Shown here: piece after piece, positions 34,349 through 43,986 of the stretch
Numbering within the stretch: position 1 is the first letter of the stretch
Layout: every line of letters begins with the position of its first letter
Source of the DNA: Flavobacterium sp. YJ01
GTDB taxonomy: Bacteria > Bacteroidota > Bacteroidia > Flavobacteriales > Flavobacteriaceae
Assembly (NCBI RefSeq): GCF_029320955.1
Contig: NZ_CP119757.1
Location: 5,208,001-5,272,000 of the forward strand
DNA: 64,000 nt
Direction: 5' to 3'
Notes under the pieces: model-generated
Told to the model about the DNA's origin: nothing
What the model saw: the letters and a program-made list of their open reading frames with translations, nothing else
Databases searched by the model: none
Translations under genes and position numbers: made by a program

Positions 34349-35869
34349 CTATTGGTAAATGTTCATTTTTTCATCATATATGGGGCTTTCTATATCCAGA
34401 AATTTCAGCACACTGTGAAAAACATGGTACTGGGACACCGTCTTATTGGCCTTGAGTTTTTTCGAGCCGGGCGATACCCAGACAATAAAGGGTATCTCAA
34501 ACTGCTCCCGCGGGGCAATGCCCATCGGCAGGCCGTGCATGTAGAGATTATTTTCACCTAGGGACTCGCCGTGATCCGAAACAAAAATCATCGTGCTGTC
34601 AAATTCCCTGAGCTCTTTCAAGTCTGCGATTACGCGGCTTAAAAGGTAGTCGGTATAGACAATGGTATTGTCGTAAGAATTCATGAGTTCCTGCGTTGAG
34701 CAGTCTGCAAGCTCAACGCTTCTGCAGACCGGGCTGAACTTCTCGAAGCCTGCAGGATACTTAGTGCTGTAGCTGGGCCCGTGGCTGGTGCTGGTGTGCA
34801 GCACCAGAAGTATTTTATCTTTTGTGCTTGCCAGTATTTGCTCTTTGAAAAGGGCCAGCAGAATCTCGTCGTAGCCGCAATTTCCGCCTTTGCAGGCCTT
34901 TGAGAGGTATTTCCTGTCCTGGTAATTTTTGATATGAAGCGGGGGCTCCCCCCAATTGGAGGTCCTCCAGATGACCTCCACATTATTGCGGAAAAGGTAG
35001 TTGGGCAGTATTTCATAAAGCTCATCGGTCTTTTTATAATCCAGGATTGCCTTGACACCTGCCGTGGTATAGGTCGCGGCAGACACTGCGCTTAAGGGGT
35101 GCACATTTTCTGTGGCTCCAAGCAGCGGATTTGTATTTTTACCATAGCCGTAGAGCGAGAAATTGGCCTTTCTTGCGGATTCCCCAATGACCAGCACCAC
35201 AATTGATTTTTTTTTGTCCCTGATGTGGGCATCGGGAAGCAGGATTTCCTTCTGGTTTTTCTTATACTGGTGCGCGTAAAACAGCGAGGTGTTGACCGCA
35301 TAGGACCATGGCATTGCCAGCCCTCCCAATTTTTTGGAATTCTTGTCGATCCAGAGCCAGCTGGAGGAATTGACAAAAACCAGCGCCAGGGCAATAAGCA
35401 GACTGCCGCCGCAGAGCAGCGCAAACCTTTTAAGGGGCTCTTTTACGGCCTTAATCCTGAAGAGCGCCACGGCGGGAACTATGCCGAGCACAAGCACATA
35501 AAGAACCATTCTGAGCGAGAAATAGGCGCTTGATTCCGCATAATTGGTGTTTAGGATATTCCCAATCATGCTTTCGTCTATGATCACGCTATAGGCATTG
35601 ATGAAATAGAGCGCCGCGGCACTGACCGCAAAAAAAAGCGAAATGAGGATTCTGCCGAAAATTCCGGTAAGGTAGAGCAGCAGATAAAAGACCAGAAAAT
35701 CCAGCACAAGCATCAGCACTATGAGGCTGGCGATGGTCAATATGCCGCTCAATGCCGCGTAATTGAGATTCCCGACCACAAAACAGAAGAAGGGAAAATG
35801 GAAAAATACGCAGTTGGCAAGGCTCAATAGGGCCGCCAGACGGGCTGCAGGGAGTCTACCTTTTAACAT
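34349..35869 (-). CDS. EptA-type phosphoethanolamine transferase
   Basis: A 506-residue inner-membrane protein with five N-terminal membrane segments and an extracellular sulfatase-fold domain. Motifs: VVLVIGESARKANFSLYGYG (metal-binding Glu), the nucleophile-region loop SAATYTTAGVKAIL, LLVLHTSTSHGPSY (His), IFVSDHGESLGENNLYMHG (Asp-His pair and Glu). It fits EptA/CptA enzymes that add phosphoethanolamine to lipid A or core sugar and raise resistance to cationic peptides. It overlaps the upstream PAP2 gene by 14 nt. Substrate assignment is by family only. Confidence 0.92.
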   Translation of the reverse strand: MLKGRLPAARLAALLSLANCVFFHFPFFCFVVGNLNYAALSGILTIASLIVLMLVLDFLVFYLLLYLTGIFGRILISLFFAVSAAALYFINAYSVIIDESMIGNILNTNYAESSAYFSLRMVLYVLVLGIVPAVALFRIKAVKEPLKRFALLCGGSLLIALALVFVNSSSWLWIDKNSKKLGGLAMPWSYAVNTSLFYAHQYKKNQKEILLPDAHIRDKKKSIVVLVIGESARKANFSLYGYGKNTNPLLGATENVHPLSAVSAATYTTAGVKAILDYKKTDELYEILPNYLFRNNVEVIWRTSNWGEPPLHIKNYQDRKYLSKACKGGNCGYDEILLALFKEQILASTKDKILLVLHTSTSHGPSYSTKYPAGFEKFSPVCRSVELADCSTQELMNSYDNTIVYTDYLLSRVIADLKELREFDSTMIFVSDHGESLGENNLYMHGLPMGIAPREQFEIPFIVWVSPGSKKLKANKTVSQYHVFHSVLKFLDIESPIYDEKMNIYQ

Positions 35870-36755
35870 ATGCGGCGGTAATTTTATAAAGTGATATGGT
35901 CAGCACGAATAAAGATAAGTAAAATATGAACAGGTTCTCGCGCATGATTTTGACCAATAGCGCTATCCAGCATCCTGTGAAGGCGATGATGAAGAAGGGA
36001 TAATATTTTCTGATTCCTATCCATTTCCAGATTCGGTACCTCGTTGAGATAAAAATACCGGCAAGGGCGCAGATGTAGCCTACGATGCCCCCGACAATAA
36101 CATCAATAGGGTAATGCGCTCCCAGGGCAACCCTTGTGAGGATCAGCCCCAGACCGGCAGCCACAATAAGCACGCACCATACGATCCTGTTTCTCAATCT
36201 GGCAGGCATAAAGGCAAACATAAGGATGGAAAGGGCGGTAAAAATGGTGATCGAATGCCCTGACGGCAGGCTATTGTATCCTGACAGAGTCCTTCCGATT
36301 ATGGTAAAGCTGCCGTTATCAAAGAAAGCTGCCGGCCTTGGCACATGAAAGAGCTTTTTCAGCCCGCTGGAAAACAGGCAGGAAACCAGAAGGGCAGAAG
36401 CAAGGCACTCCCATATTTTTGGGGCGTGAAGCACAAAAATGCTCAGAAGGGACGCCACTACCAGCGTATTTCCGGTTTCGGTGAGATTGTACTGCAATTC
36501 GGGATACTGGGACAGGACAGAGTTCAGCATAAAGAAATGCTCCCGCTGGACCAGGATATAGGATTCCGCGTGCAGCGCATCGAGCATGAACAGGAACGCG
36601 GCAATGAGCAGCAGCAGCACTGCAGGAAGCAAAAAAAGCGTAGGCCGCAGCCTTGAGAAGTTGAATGAAACATAAAGATCCAAAAAGGGATTGACCTTTT
36701 CGGACTTGATTTTTTTGATGCTCCCATCGGCATCTTCAAGGAATAACTGGCGCAT
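35856..36755 (-). CDS. PAP2-family membrane phosphatase
   Basis: A 299-residue membrane protein with about six hydrophobic segments. The three PAP2 motifs are complete: KKLFHVPRPAAFF (KxxxxxxRP), YNSLPSGHSITIFTA (PSGH) and RVALGAHYPIDVIVGG (SRxxxxxHxxxD-like, with R and H). Family members dephosphorylate lipid phosphates such as lipid A 1-phosphate, undecaprenyl pyrophosphate or phosphatidic acid. The overlap with the EptA gene suggests coupled lipid A dephosphorylation and phosphoethanolamine addition. First gene of the operon, 72 nt downstream of a dyad copy. Confidence 0.92.
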   Translation of the reverse strand: MRQLFLEDADGSIKKIKSEKVNPFLDLYVSFNFSRLRPTLFLLPAVLLLLIAAFLFMLDALHAESYILVQREHFFMLNSVLSQYPELQYNLTETGNTLVVASLLSIFVLHAPKIWECLASALLVSCLFSSGLKKLFHVPRPAAFFDNGSFTIIGRTLSGYNSLPSGHSITIFTALSILMFAFMPARLRNRIVWCVLIVAAGLGLILTRVALGAHYPIDVIVGGIVGYICALAGIFISTRYRIWKWIGIRKYYPFFIIAFTGCWIALLVKIMRENLFIFYLSLFVLTISLYKITAAYVKR

Positions 36756-37109
36756 TTTATAAAACTTTGGCAGACATTGCTTTACACTGGCTTAACACAG
36801 GAAAAACATTACGCTGATTTTTTCCGAAAGTTTACAATCCAATCTTGTAATCATCCTGAATTTTTAAAACAGGACTGCGCTTTTATGCCTTGAATTGGTT
36901 TTAAATAGCTGTAGATTAGGTGTTTGCGTTTTTTTATTTTTATAAAAAAAACGGAATCAGAGTTGGCCTGCCTGCAATCCGCTCTTGGGATGCGCCTCTT
37001 CAAATTGCCTTGCGATGCTTTGAATTTTTAACAGTGAATTCTTGGAGGCAAGAAATCTAAATAGGTATATTTGGATTAAGAAACCACCCAAACAAACAGA
37101 TCTTTCAAA
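36756..37109. other. Intergenic stretch between divergent units, with the third dyad
   Basis: About 354 nt that hold the dyad element at 36828-36865 and a T/A-rich tract near 36929-36952. No gene is seen. The promoter of the 37110 operon must lie at its right end. Confidence 0.5.
36828..36865 (-). promoter_or_regulatory. 38-bp shared dyad element, copy 3 (upstream of PAP2-eptA operon)
   Basis: The best copy: TTACAA-N7-TTGTAA is a perfect inverted repeat, flanked by AAG and followed by CTGAATTTTT. Spacing and orientation relative to the gene match copies 1 and 2. It lies 72 nt from the PAP2 start codon. Confidence 0.65.
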
Positions 37110-37355
37110 ATGGAAAAAGCGATACAACTAAAAGTGAGAAAAGATTTGGATGCACAACAGCAGCACATCATACTCAAGCTAAAAGGCAGCCTTATATCAA
37201 AAGGATTTACGGAAATCATCCATATACTGGATCAGGATGAGGAGTTTCATATCAATACCTTTGAAACGCCATTAGAAAAACAAAGCGAAGTTAAGCAGTA
37301 TATCGCCGCTTTCATAAATCAGGAAAACATCATGGATACTGTAACCATTAAATAG
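37110..37355 (+). CDS. Small protein, possible first component of the MBL/protease-STAND system
   Basis: An 81-residue soluble protein with an N-terminal strand (AIQLKVRKDLDAQQQHIILK), a central IIHILDQDEEFHINTF segment and a C-terminal helix/strand (VKQYIAAFINQENIMDTVTI). No family is recognised. It is on the same strand and 126 nt upstream of the MBL gene, with AT-rich DNA between. Type 1 Avs systems contain a third small gene, so it could be that part; no homology is claimed. Confidence 0.6.
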   Translation: MEKAIQLKVRKDLDAQQQHIILKLKGSLISKGFTEIIHILDQDEEFHINTFETPLEKQSEVKQYIAAFINQENIMDTVTIK

Positions 37356-37481
37356 GTTCAATTTTCAAATAAAAGTGGCTGCGGTACTGTAAGCATAAGC
37401 ACTTTTTAGGTTTAAGGTTGCAAATGCTGCAAATAATTGTAATTTTATAAAAAATCTTACTAAAAACTTGTGCAGACTTTG

Positions 37482-38528
37482 ATGAACATTGATTTTCTGG
37501 ATGCGGGCTGTGCGGATGCCATCCATATTAATTTTAAAGGCAATGATGATAAAACGCACAACATCATAATTGACGGAGGCAGCGAGAAGGGCCGTCTTTA
37601 TGAGGCCGGGCTCAGAAAGAGGATAGATGAAATAGTCAACATCAGAAAAGAAATAATTGATATTTGGATCATTACCCATATTGATGATGACCATATAGGC
37701 GGAATTCTCCGTCTGCTTAAGGATACTGACCTTCTGAAAGCCGTTGATCTCAGCAGAACCACTTTCTGGTTCAATTACTCAATCTGGGACTATGACACCG
37801 GCATCCGGACCAATAACCTAAAAAATGTTAAGCAGGGCATTACCCTTAGGGAGTACCTTGCAGCCCATTCTCATGTAAAACAGAGCATTACTGACAGCCA
37901 CCCCCCGATTGATTTATGGGGAGCCAAATTGAGTATTCTATCACCCGATAACGCAAAGTACAATTCGCTTCTCAAGCTGTGGAAAAATGAGGAGGTGAAA
38001 ATGAGGGAAAAGGAGCCTTCATCTTTAAAAAGCATTAGAAGCAATGACTACGGCAGGAGGATTGAAGATTTCGATACTTCTAGAGAAGTAAAGGATGTTT
38101 CGGTGGAAAACGGTTCAAGCATCAGCTTTATACTGCAGTTTAGCGGGGAATCATTCCTGTTTACTGCCGACAGCCACCCTGATGTTCTTGCCGCAGCTAT
38201 TAAGAGAAAATTCGGGGAGCAAAAGATTAAGCTTAAGTATATGCAGATTCCCCATCACGGAAGCAGGTATAATATAAGCAACGCTCTTCTTGAGCTGGTT
38301 GATTGTGAAAATTACATTATTTCAGCAGATGGATACAACCGCTCAAATCTACCCAACAAGGAAACTTTAGTGAAAGTGCTTCGCGCCAATCCCGATAAAC
38401 ATATCAATTTTTATATAACCCAGGAAAATGAACTGACCCGGAACATTTTTAAAGCAGATCCAGAATTTAATATAAATCTAATATTTCCCACCCAGGGAAA
38501 CAACCACCTACACTTTGAAATAGGATGA
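37482..38528 (+). CDS. MBL-fold (ComEC-like) metallo-hydrolase, putative defence effector
   Basis: A 348-residue metallo-beta-lactamase-fold protein without signal peptide. Near the N-terminus: NIDFLDAGCADAIHI, IIIDGG, and the metal motif THIDDDHIGG (His66, Asp68, Asp70, His71), the ComEC-like form. Later: FLFTADSHPDVLAAA, the QIPHHGSRYN metal/substrate loop and YIISADGYNRSNLPNKET. ATG 37482 is preferred to GTG 37470 and TTG 37479. It overlaps the next gene by 4 nt (ATGA), so the two are coupled. With the protease-STAND protein it resembles type 1 Avs, where the MBL protein is thought to be a nuclease-like effector. Confidence 0.88.
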   Translation: MNIDFLDAGCADAIHINFKGNDDKTHNIIIDGGSEKGRLYEAGLRKRIDEIVNIRKEIIDIWIITHIDDDHIGGILRLLKDTDLLKAVDLSRTTFWFNYSIWDYDTGIRTNNLKNVKQGITLREYLAAHSHVKQSITDSHPPIDLWGAKLSILSPDNAKYNSLLKLWKNEEVKMREKEPSSLKSIRSNDYGRRIEDFDTSREVKDVSVENGSSISFILQFSGESFLFTADSHPDVLAAAIKRKFGEQKIKLKYMQIPHHGSRYNISNALLELVDCENYIISADGYNRSNLPNKETLVKVLRANPDKHINFYITQENELTRNIFKADPEFNINLIFPTQGNNHLHFEIG

Positions 38529-41500
38529 CAGCAGAGAAAGATTTTATAGTCCGCATAGAAAATCCCTATGGATTCAGCAGCGGATTGGTTTATTCGCCAA
38601 ACAGCCAATCAGAACTGGTCTATGTGTTTACTGCCAGACATGCCCTGGTTGGAGACGAGGGGATTCCATGCGAATCTACTGAGGTAACCGTCGGATTTCT
38701 TATTGATAATGAATGGTCTACCTATAGACTGCAGAAAGGAGATATAATATTAATTGGAGAAAATAATGCAACTGAAGATATAGCCATACTGGTAATCAAA
38801 AAGCCATCTCTTCCCGTAATGCTTAACTATGATAGATGCCCTGAAATCTGCCAAGTGCCGGCTAAAGGACATGAACTTGAGATAACCGGTTTTCCCAAAG
38901 TGGTTCTTAATGAACTAAAAAGAACACTGCACCATTTGAAGCCGCTTAAAGATCGAGATTACGAAAGGCAGATACAGATTGAAGTATCAGATCCACTGAC
39001 CGGGGAGTACAATGACGACAACCTTGTGGAAGGCTATTCCGGAAGTCCGGTATTTGTTAAGCTCAAAGATAAGTATTTCTGCTGCGGTTTATTTCTTGGC
39101 TATGAGACAAAAAACAAAAGAATATTAGGGATCGATCTTTCTCTGGTAAATAATCTTCTGGCATCAAGATCGCTGCCCCTGCTATCATTACTGCAGATAG
39201 AGACAGACTATACTATTCTGGAAGCAGCTGAAAAGCTTAATGAGAATTCTTTCAGGGTGCTTTCAAGAATAAGAGACAGCGTTGGAAAAGTCAACCTGCC
39301 GAGGACCGAAATTTCAGCCGCTGCTTTGGAAGTCATAAGAAACGGCAAGCTGGCAATATTTACAGGAAAGCCGGGAACCGGAAAATCAGCGCTGGTTAAG
39401 AAGATTTTGGACGGATTAAAAAATGATTTTGAAATATTTGCCTTTCAGGGCGAGCAGCTGGACAAAAAAAGTATCGAAGAGATATTTGCTGATAAGCCCT
39501 TCTGCTTTGGGATTTCCCTTTCAGAGGTTCTTGATTCCCCGCTATTCGTTAAAAAGAAAATTTTCCTTATAGACAGTATCGAAAAAATACTCGAAACGGA
39601 TAATGCTGAGACAATATTGGATTTTTTTGAACTGCTTTTTAAAAGAGAGGATATTACATTAGTGTTTACCTGCAGGAGCTATGCGGCCGAGCATTTAAAA
39701 ATCCGTTTTTTAAGGCAGTTTCCTGCTTTTCCCGATTTTGATGTGCCAGCGCTTGATTCGGCGGAGCTGGAATGTATTGCAGGTAGCTATCCGGTGCTGA
39801 GCACCTTAACAAAAAATAAATCCATTTTGCAAGTTCTCCAGATTCCTTTTAATCTGGATAAGGCAGTGTCTTTACCGCAGAATTCGGTAAATGATGATAT
39901 TGATACTGAAACAGCGTTCAAACAGATCATGTGGGAATATGTGATTGAAGGGCGCGAAAAGGAATCAGATCCGCGAAAAAGACATTTGCGCGGCGAGACA
40001 TTTATGGAAATTGCCCTGAAGAGGGCATCGGCCATGAGCGCATATGCAACTGTTGAGCACGCACGTGCTGACATACTTCACGAGCTGACCGCTGACCATA
40101 TTATTGATCCCGAACCGGTGTACAGAAGAAGCTTCGCGGCAGCTCATGACATCTATGAGGACTGGGCACTGACAAGGCATATTGACAGCAATTATCTGCA
40201 ATACATTGCCCAAGAGGACAATTACGGCGTTTTTTATGATGCAATAGGAACCGCTCCAGCAGTCCGACGAGCCTTCAGAATATGGATATCAGAAAAAATA
40301 CAGGCAGCGGACGGATCTGCCGGCCGGCTTGTAAAATCAACCCTTAACGATGCGGCAATCCAAAACTACTGGAAGGATGAAATTTTAGTCGCCGTTATGC
40401 AGTCGCACGACAGCGGTGATTTTTTGCGTGAGAACAAGGATTTTCTATTTTTGGATGGGTTTAAATATTTCAGAAGGATAATTTTTTTAGTTCGGGTTGC
40501 CTGCCAGAAGCCGGATTTTTCCCTCCTAAATGCGTTTGATGTGGACAAAAGGACTCAGGTATATCACAATATAAATCTGGTTCCCTATGGTGAAGTATGG
40601 GGCAATCTCATTGAATTTATTTTCTTAAACCTGAATCTGCTGCAGTCCCAGATGAAGTTGATACTTTCAATGCTGCTGCAGTGGGAGAAAGGCTTGAAAA
40701 AAAACGGACCGTTTCCTGCCGAGTCAGAGCATGCGGCTAAAATTTTAATATGGTTTTACAGTAATTTTACATCAGGCGGCTCACCTGAGCAGGGAAGTGC
40801 TAAAACCGAGAATCTTGAAAATGGAATATTAATGCTTTTCCGTCTGTCCGATTTTGTCAAAGATGATTTGAAATCATTAATAGAGGATGCATTTAGTAAT
40901 AAAAACAGGGACGATGATTTTGAAATCGGCAATCTCTATGATAAAATTTTAGAATATGTCCTTGACGGGTACGAAGGTCAGAAAATATGCAAAAATTACC
41001 CTGAACTTGTCATTCAAATTGCAGAAAGCAAATGGTTTTATTATCCGCCGACTCCTGAGCAGATTGCGGAAATGAAGAGGCAGTCCATTCTGGGGCCCTA
41101 TCACCGATCGATGATGCACAGTGAACAGGATTTCGGGTTCAGAAGGAGCACAGAAAGACATTATTCCCCTGGGAGCCCTTATGAAACGCCTATATTGAAC
41201 CTTCTGCTGTATTCGCCGTTTGCAACTGCAGATTTTTTAGTAAAGCTATTAAATCATGCTGCCGATTCCTATATCAGGTCCGATTTCGGCCGAGACAATG
41301 AATTTCTGCATCCTGCTGACCACCGTTCGCAGATAACCTTTATAATGCCAGACGGAAGAGAGATTAAACAGCATGCCAGCCCTTCATTATGGATGATGTT
41401 CAGGGGAACCTATTTTAATTCGCCTGATGTCCTGAAATCATGCCTAATGGCAGCCGAGTGCTATCTGCTGCAGATCGGCCGAGATATAAAAGAGAACAAG

Positions 41501-43648
41501 CATGACCAGTATACTAAATTTTTGAAGGCTTCCTGGGACTACATTTTTGAGGCTTTTTTAAGCAGATGCAACAGCGTCATGGGGTCGGCGGTGCTTATAA
41601 GTGTCGCTAATGAGCATATGGATCTTGCCGGAAGAAGAATTTTTCCTCTATTGAAAATAAGGGAGATTTACCATTTGGATTTCCACAGATGCCTTAAAGA
41701 ATCAGAAGCCTACAGTCCTCTGAGCTATAAAAAGCACCGCCAGCTGCGTCATCTGCAGCTGCAGAATTTCCAACAACTCAATCATAGAAGCAAGAGCATT
41801 GAAGATTTGGTTATGAACTTGAGTTTTGGAGAGTTTCAAACTGAAATCTTTGAAATCATAGATGATTTTTATCTGGAAAACCCGACAGACCAAAACTGGC
41901 GTTTTGCACTTGCGCGCATCGACCGCAGAAAATTTAGAATAGTAAAAGAAGTTGAAAACGGATATCTATTAGAAACAGAATTGGAAGATGACTTACAAAA
42001 GGTTGTCGAGGATAATAAAATAATGCAGGAAGAGAACCATACCGTTTCTTATGCGGCATACTGGTGCATGCAGAAATTAAAGCATGAAGCCGTTGAAGAG
42101 GATAGTTATGAAAAATGGGCGGAACTCTGTAAAATATCTCTGGATGCCCAAGATAATAAAAACATCTCCAAAATGCATAAGCAGCCTGTGCTGTTGGCAG
42201 CAATGGGAATCAGGGATTTCTATTCATCATTAAGCGCAGCAGAAAAAGAATGGTGTGAAACTAAAGTAAACGAGCTGTTTAAATACGAACTCTTCGAAAA
42301 TAGGCTGGAGCTGGATTTTATGAATTCAAGACACACGGTGTATGAGACAGAAGCTGCCTTTTCTGTAATTCCAATTTTGATGCTCAAGTCGGAGGAGACG
42401 GAAAAAAAGACGTACAAGCAGAATATTCTTTATTACTTAACGCATTTTCATAAAAGATCCGAGCACGATTCCCTGCGGGCTTCAATTAACAGCTGCCTAT
42501 GGAAGCATGATCCCGGTTTTGTATTAAACTGTGTATGCTGTATTGTAGAATATTCAAAATTCTCCCATCTTAAACACAGGCTGGAACATTTAAGCGCATA
42601 TAGATCCTATAAAAAAAATATCTTTTATTTTATAAAAAAGTCATTTTACAGAATAAACTTAAAAATAAATCCTCATTATAAACCCAAAGGCCGCATTGCG
42701 GGACATATTAAATTTAATGAAGCCTTAAAACAATACAGAGCATCTTTTGATGCCATTATGGATAAAGTCACTCAAGAAGCGGCTCCCGCATATATTGCAA
42801 TTCCCGATTATCAGACAAATGCAGGGGACTGGCTGTTTGAAGCCTTGAAACTGGTGCCGGCTGAAACAGAACTCAAGATCCTGCAGGACTATTTCAAAAA
42901 TGTCTTAAATTACATTTTTGAAACCTTTGCAAAAGATTACGATCCATATGACGACACGATTCATCATTCCCTGCAGCAGTTTTTTCAAGAAAAATTTGCC
43001 CTGTTTTTGCTCAGCCAGCGTGAAGATGCTGCAATTGAGTGCTTTAAAGCATTAATTGACTGGGCTTTCGCAGATGGCGCAAAAACCTTATATAGAAATA
43101 AAAGATATGAATTTACCGTTAAGTGCCTAGAAGAAGTGGTAAACCAGTTTTTAAATGATGGATCCAAAGCGTCAAATTTCTGGATTTTATGGAGTTATTT
43201 AAGCCATAAGATTTTGACGGCTCAGGCATTTATTTTTGACAAACCTTTTCTATTCAACCATCGCATATTGTTCTTAACGCATTTAGATTGGAATCCCCTA
43301 GAAAATAAAAAGCATTTTTTTGAAACCATTATACTGAAGGGGGGAGACCTTGAGTCCGCCGGGAGATTAACTGCCGGCATTGGATTTGAGGAATTAATGC
43401 CTGACGCTGTCAGCTGGCTGGCCGAACGCATTAAAAAAGAGTGGCCCGGAAATAAAGACTGGGATTTTTATCTTGAAAAAATTATTATCCAGACCTATTA
43501 TGACGGCCGCAGGAGAAAGGAAATCACGGCATCTGCCAGATTAAGGAATGATTTTATTGCACTGCTGGACAAGCTGATCGATCAGAGCGCTTCTTCTACA
43601 GCTTATATAATCCGTGAAGATTTCATATCTTCAAAAGGCCTGGCGTAA
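38525..43648 (+). CDS. Trypsin-like protease plus STAND-type ATPase, putative phage sensor (Avs1-like)
   Basis: A 1707-residue cytoplasmic protein. Residues 1 to about 215 are a chymotrypsin-fold protease with an apparent triad His39 (FTARHALV), Asp85 (ATEDIAILV) and Ser172 (EGYSGSPVF). From about 265 is a P-loop ATPase: Walker A GKPGTGKS (281-288), Walker B KIFLIDS (Asp350) and a following TLVFTCRSYAAEH sensor strand, as in STAND NTPases. From about residue 480 to the end is a long, mostly helical, repeat-like region, the usual target-sensing part of such proteins. Coupled to the MBL gene by a 4-nt overlap. The pair matches, in content, type 1 Avs (AVAST) antiviral systems; that match is by architecture and needs a profile search. 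Confidence 0.85.
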   Translation: MTAEKDFIVRIENPYGFSSGLVYSPNSQSELVYVFTARHALVGDEGIPCESTEVTVGFLIDNEWSTYRLQKGDIILIGENNATEDIAILVIKKPSLPVMLNYDRCPEICQVPAKGHELEITGFPKVVLNELKRTLHHLKPLKDRDYERQIQIEVSDPLTGEYNDDNLVEGYSGSPVFVKLKDKYFCCGLFLGYETKNKRILGIDLSLVNNLLASRSLPLLSLLQIETDYTILEAAEKLNENSFRVLSRIRDSVGKVNLPRTEISAAALEVIRNGKLAIFTGKPGTGKSALVKKILDGLKNDFEIFAFQGEQLDKKSIEEIFADKPFCFGISLSEVLDSPLFVKKKIFLIDSIEKILETDNAETILDFFELLFKREDITLVFTCRSYAAEHLKIRFLRQFPAFPDFDVPALDSAELECIAGSYPVLSTLTKNKSILQVLQIPFNLDKAVSLPQNSVNDDIDTETAFKQIMWEYVIEGREKESDPRKRHLRGETFMEIALKRASAMSAYATVEHARADILHELTADHIIDPEPVYRRSFAAAHDIYEDWALTRHIDSNYLQYIAQEDNYGVFYDAIGTAPAVRRAFRIWISEKIQAADGSAGRLVKSTLNDAAIQNYWKDEILVAVMQSHDSGDFLRENKDFLFLDGFKYFRRIIFLVRVACQKPDFSLLNAFDVDKRTQVYHNINLVPYGEVWGNLIEFIFLNLNLLQSQMKLILSMLLQWEKGLKKNGPFPAESEHAAKILIWFYSNFTSGGSPEQGSAKTENLENGILMLFRLSDFVKDDLKSLIEDAFSNKNRDDDFEIGNLYDKILEYVLDGYEGQKICKNYPELVIQIAESKWFYYPPTPEQIAEMKRQSILGPYHRSMMHSEQDFGFRRSTERHYSPGSPYETPILNLLLYSPFATADFLVKLLNHAADSYIRSDFGRDNEFLHPADHRSQITFIMPDGREIKQHASPSLWMMFRGTYFNSPDVLKSCLMAAECYLLQIGRDIKENKHDQYTKFLKASWDYIFEAFLSRCNSVMGSAVLISVANEHMDLAGRRIFPLLKIREIYHLDFHRCLKESEAYSPLSYKKHRQLRHLQLQNFQQLNHRSKSIEDLVMNLSFGEFQTEIFEIIDDFYLENPTDQNWRFALARIDRRKFRIVKEVENGYLLETELEDDLQKVVEDNKIMQEENHTVSYAAYWCMQKLKHEAVEEDSYEKWAELCKISLDAQDNKNISKMHKQPVLLAAMGIRDFYSSLSAAEKEWCETKVNELFKYELFENRLELDFMNSRHTVYETEAAFSVIPILMLKSEETEKKTYKQNILYYLTHFHKRSEHDSLRASINSCLWKHDPGFVLNCVCCIVEYSKFSHLKHRLEHLSAYRSYKKNIFYFIKKSFYRINLKINPHYKPKGRIAGHIKFNEALKQYRASFDAIMDKVTQEAAPAYIAIPDYQTNAGDWLFEALKLVPAETELKILQDYFKNVLNYIFETFAKDYDPYDDTIHHSLQQFFQEKFALFLLSQREDAAIECFKALIDWAFADGAKTLYRNKRYEFTVKCLEEVVNQFLNDGSKASNFWILWSYLSHKILTAQAFIFDKPFLFNHRILFLTHLDWNPLENKKHFFETIILKGGDLESAGRLTAGIGFEELMPDAVSWLAERIKKEWPGNKDWDFYLEKIIIQTYYDGRRRKEITASARLRNDFIALLDKLIDQSASSTAYIIREDFISSKGLA

Positions 43649-43703
43649 TAATGGTGTCATGTTTCAGTAACCCAGTAAAAAAAAACAGAAAGATTCACGG
43701 CAT

Positions 43704-43982
43704 TTATGAACCGCACCATTTTGTTTTTAATGACTGTATTTTTGCCTTTAGTGCAGACAGGTCGTTAATCTCATGGAGATAAAACAGTCCAACCACCATA
43801 TAATGGGAATTTAGTTTGAGGTCCTGGTTGAAGGTATCCGTAAAATAAAACTGCGGGTATGCTGAATTATAAATTAAGGCATAGGCGTTATCAGGATTCG
43901 GAGCCGAAATGCATCCATTAAACAGATTTACAATCTCCTGATCAGTAAGCGTAGATAAAAAGTGGCAGATTAGTTCATTCAT
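43704..43982 (-). CDS. Small soluble protein, unknown
   Basis: A 92-residue protein from ATG 43982; upstream in-frame codons overlap the lipoprotein gene and are unlikely to be used. Sequence: MNELICHFLSTLTDQEIVNL, a middle NAYALIYNSAYPQFYF strand region and a C-terminal helix (DLSALKAKIQSLKTKW). No family recognised. It begins 4 nt after the lipoprotein gene stop, so the two are probably cotranscribed. Confidence 0.6.
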   Translation of the reverse strand: MNELICHFLSTLTDQEIVNLFNGCISAPNPDNAYALIYNSAYPQFYFTDTFNQDLKLNSHYMVVGLFYLHEINDLSALKAKIQSLKTKWCGS

Positions 43983-43986
43983 GGTA

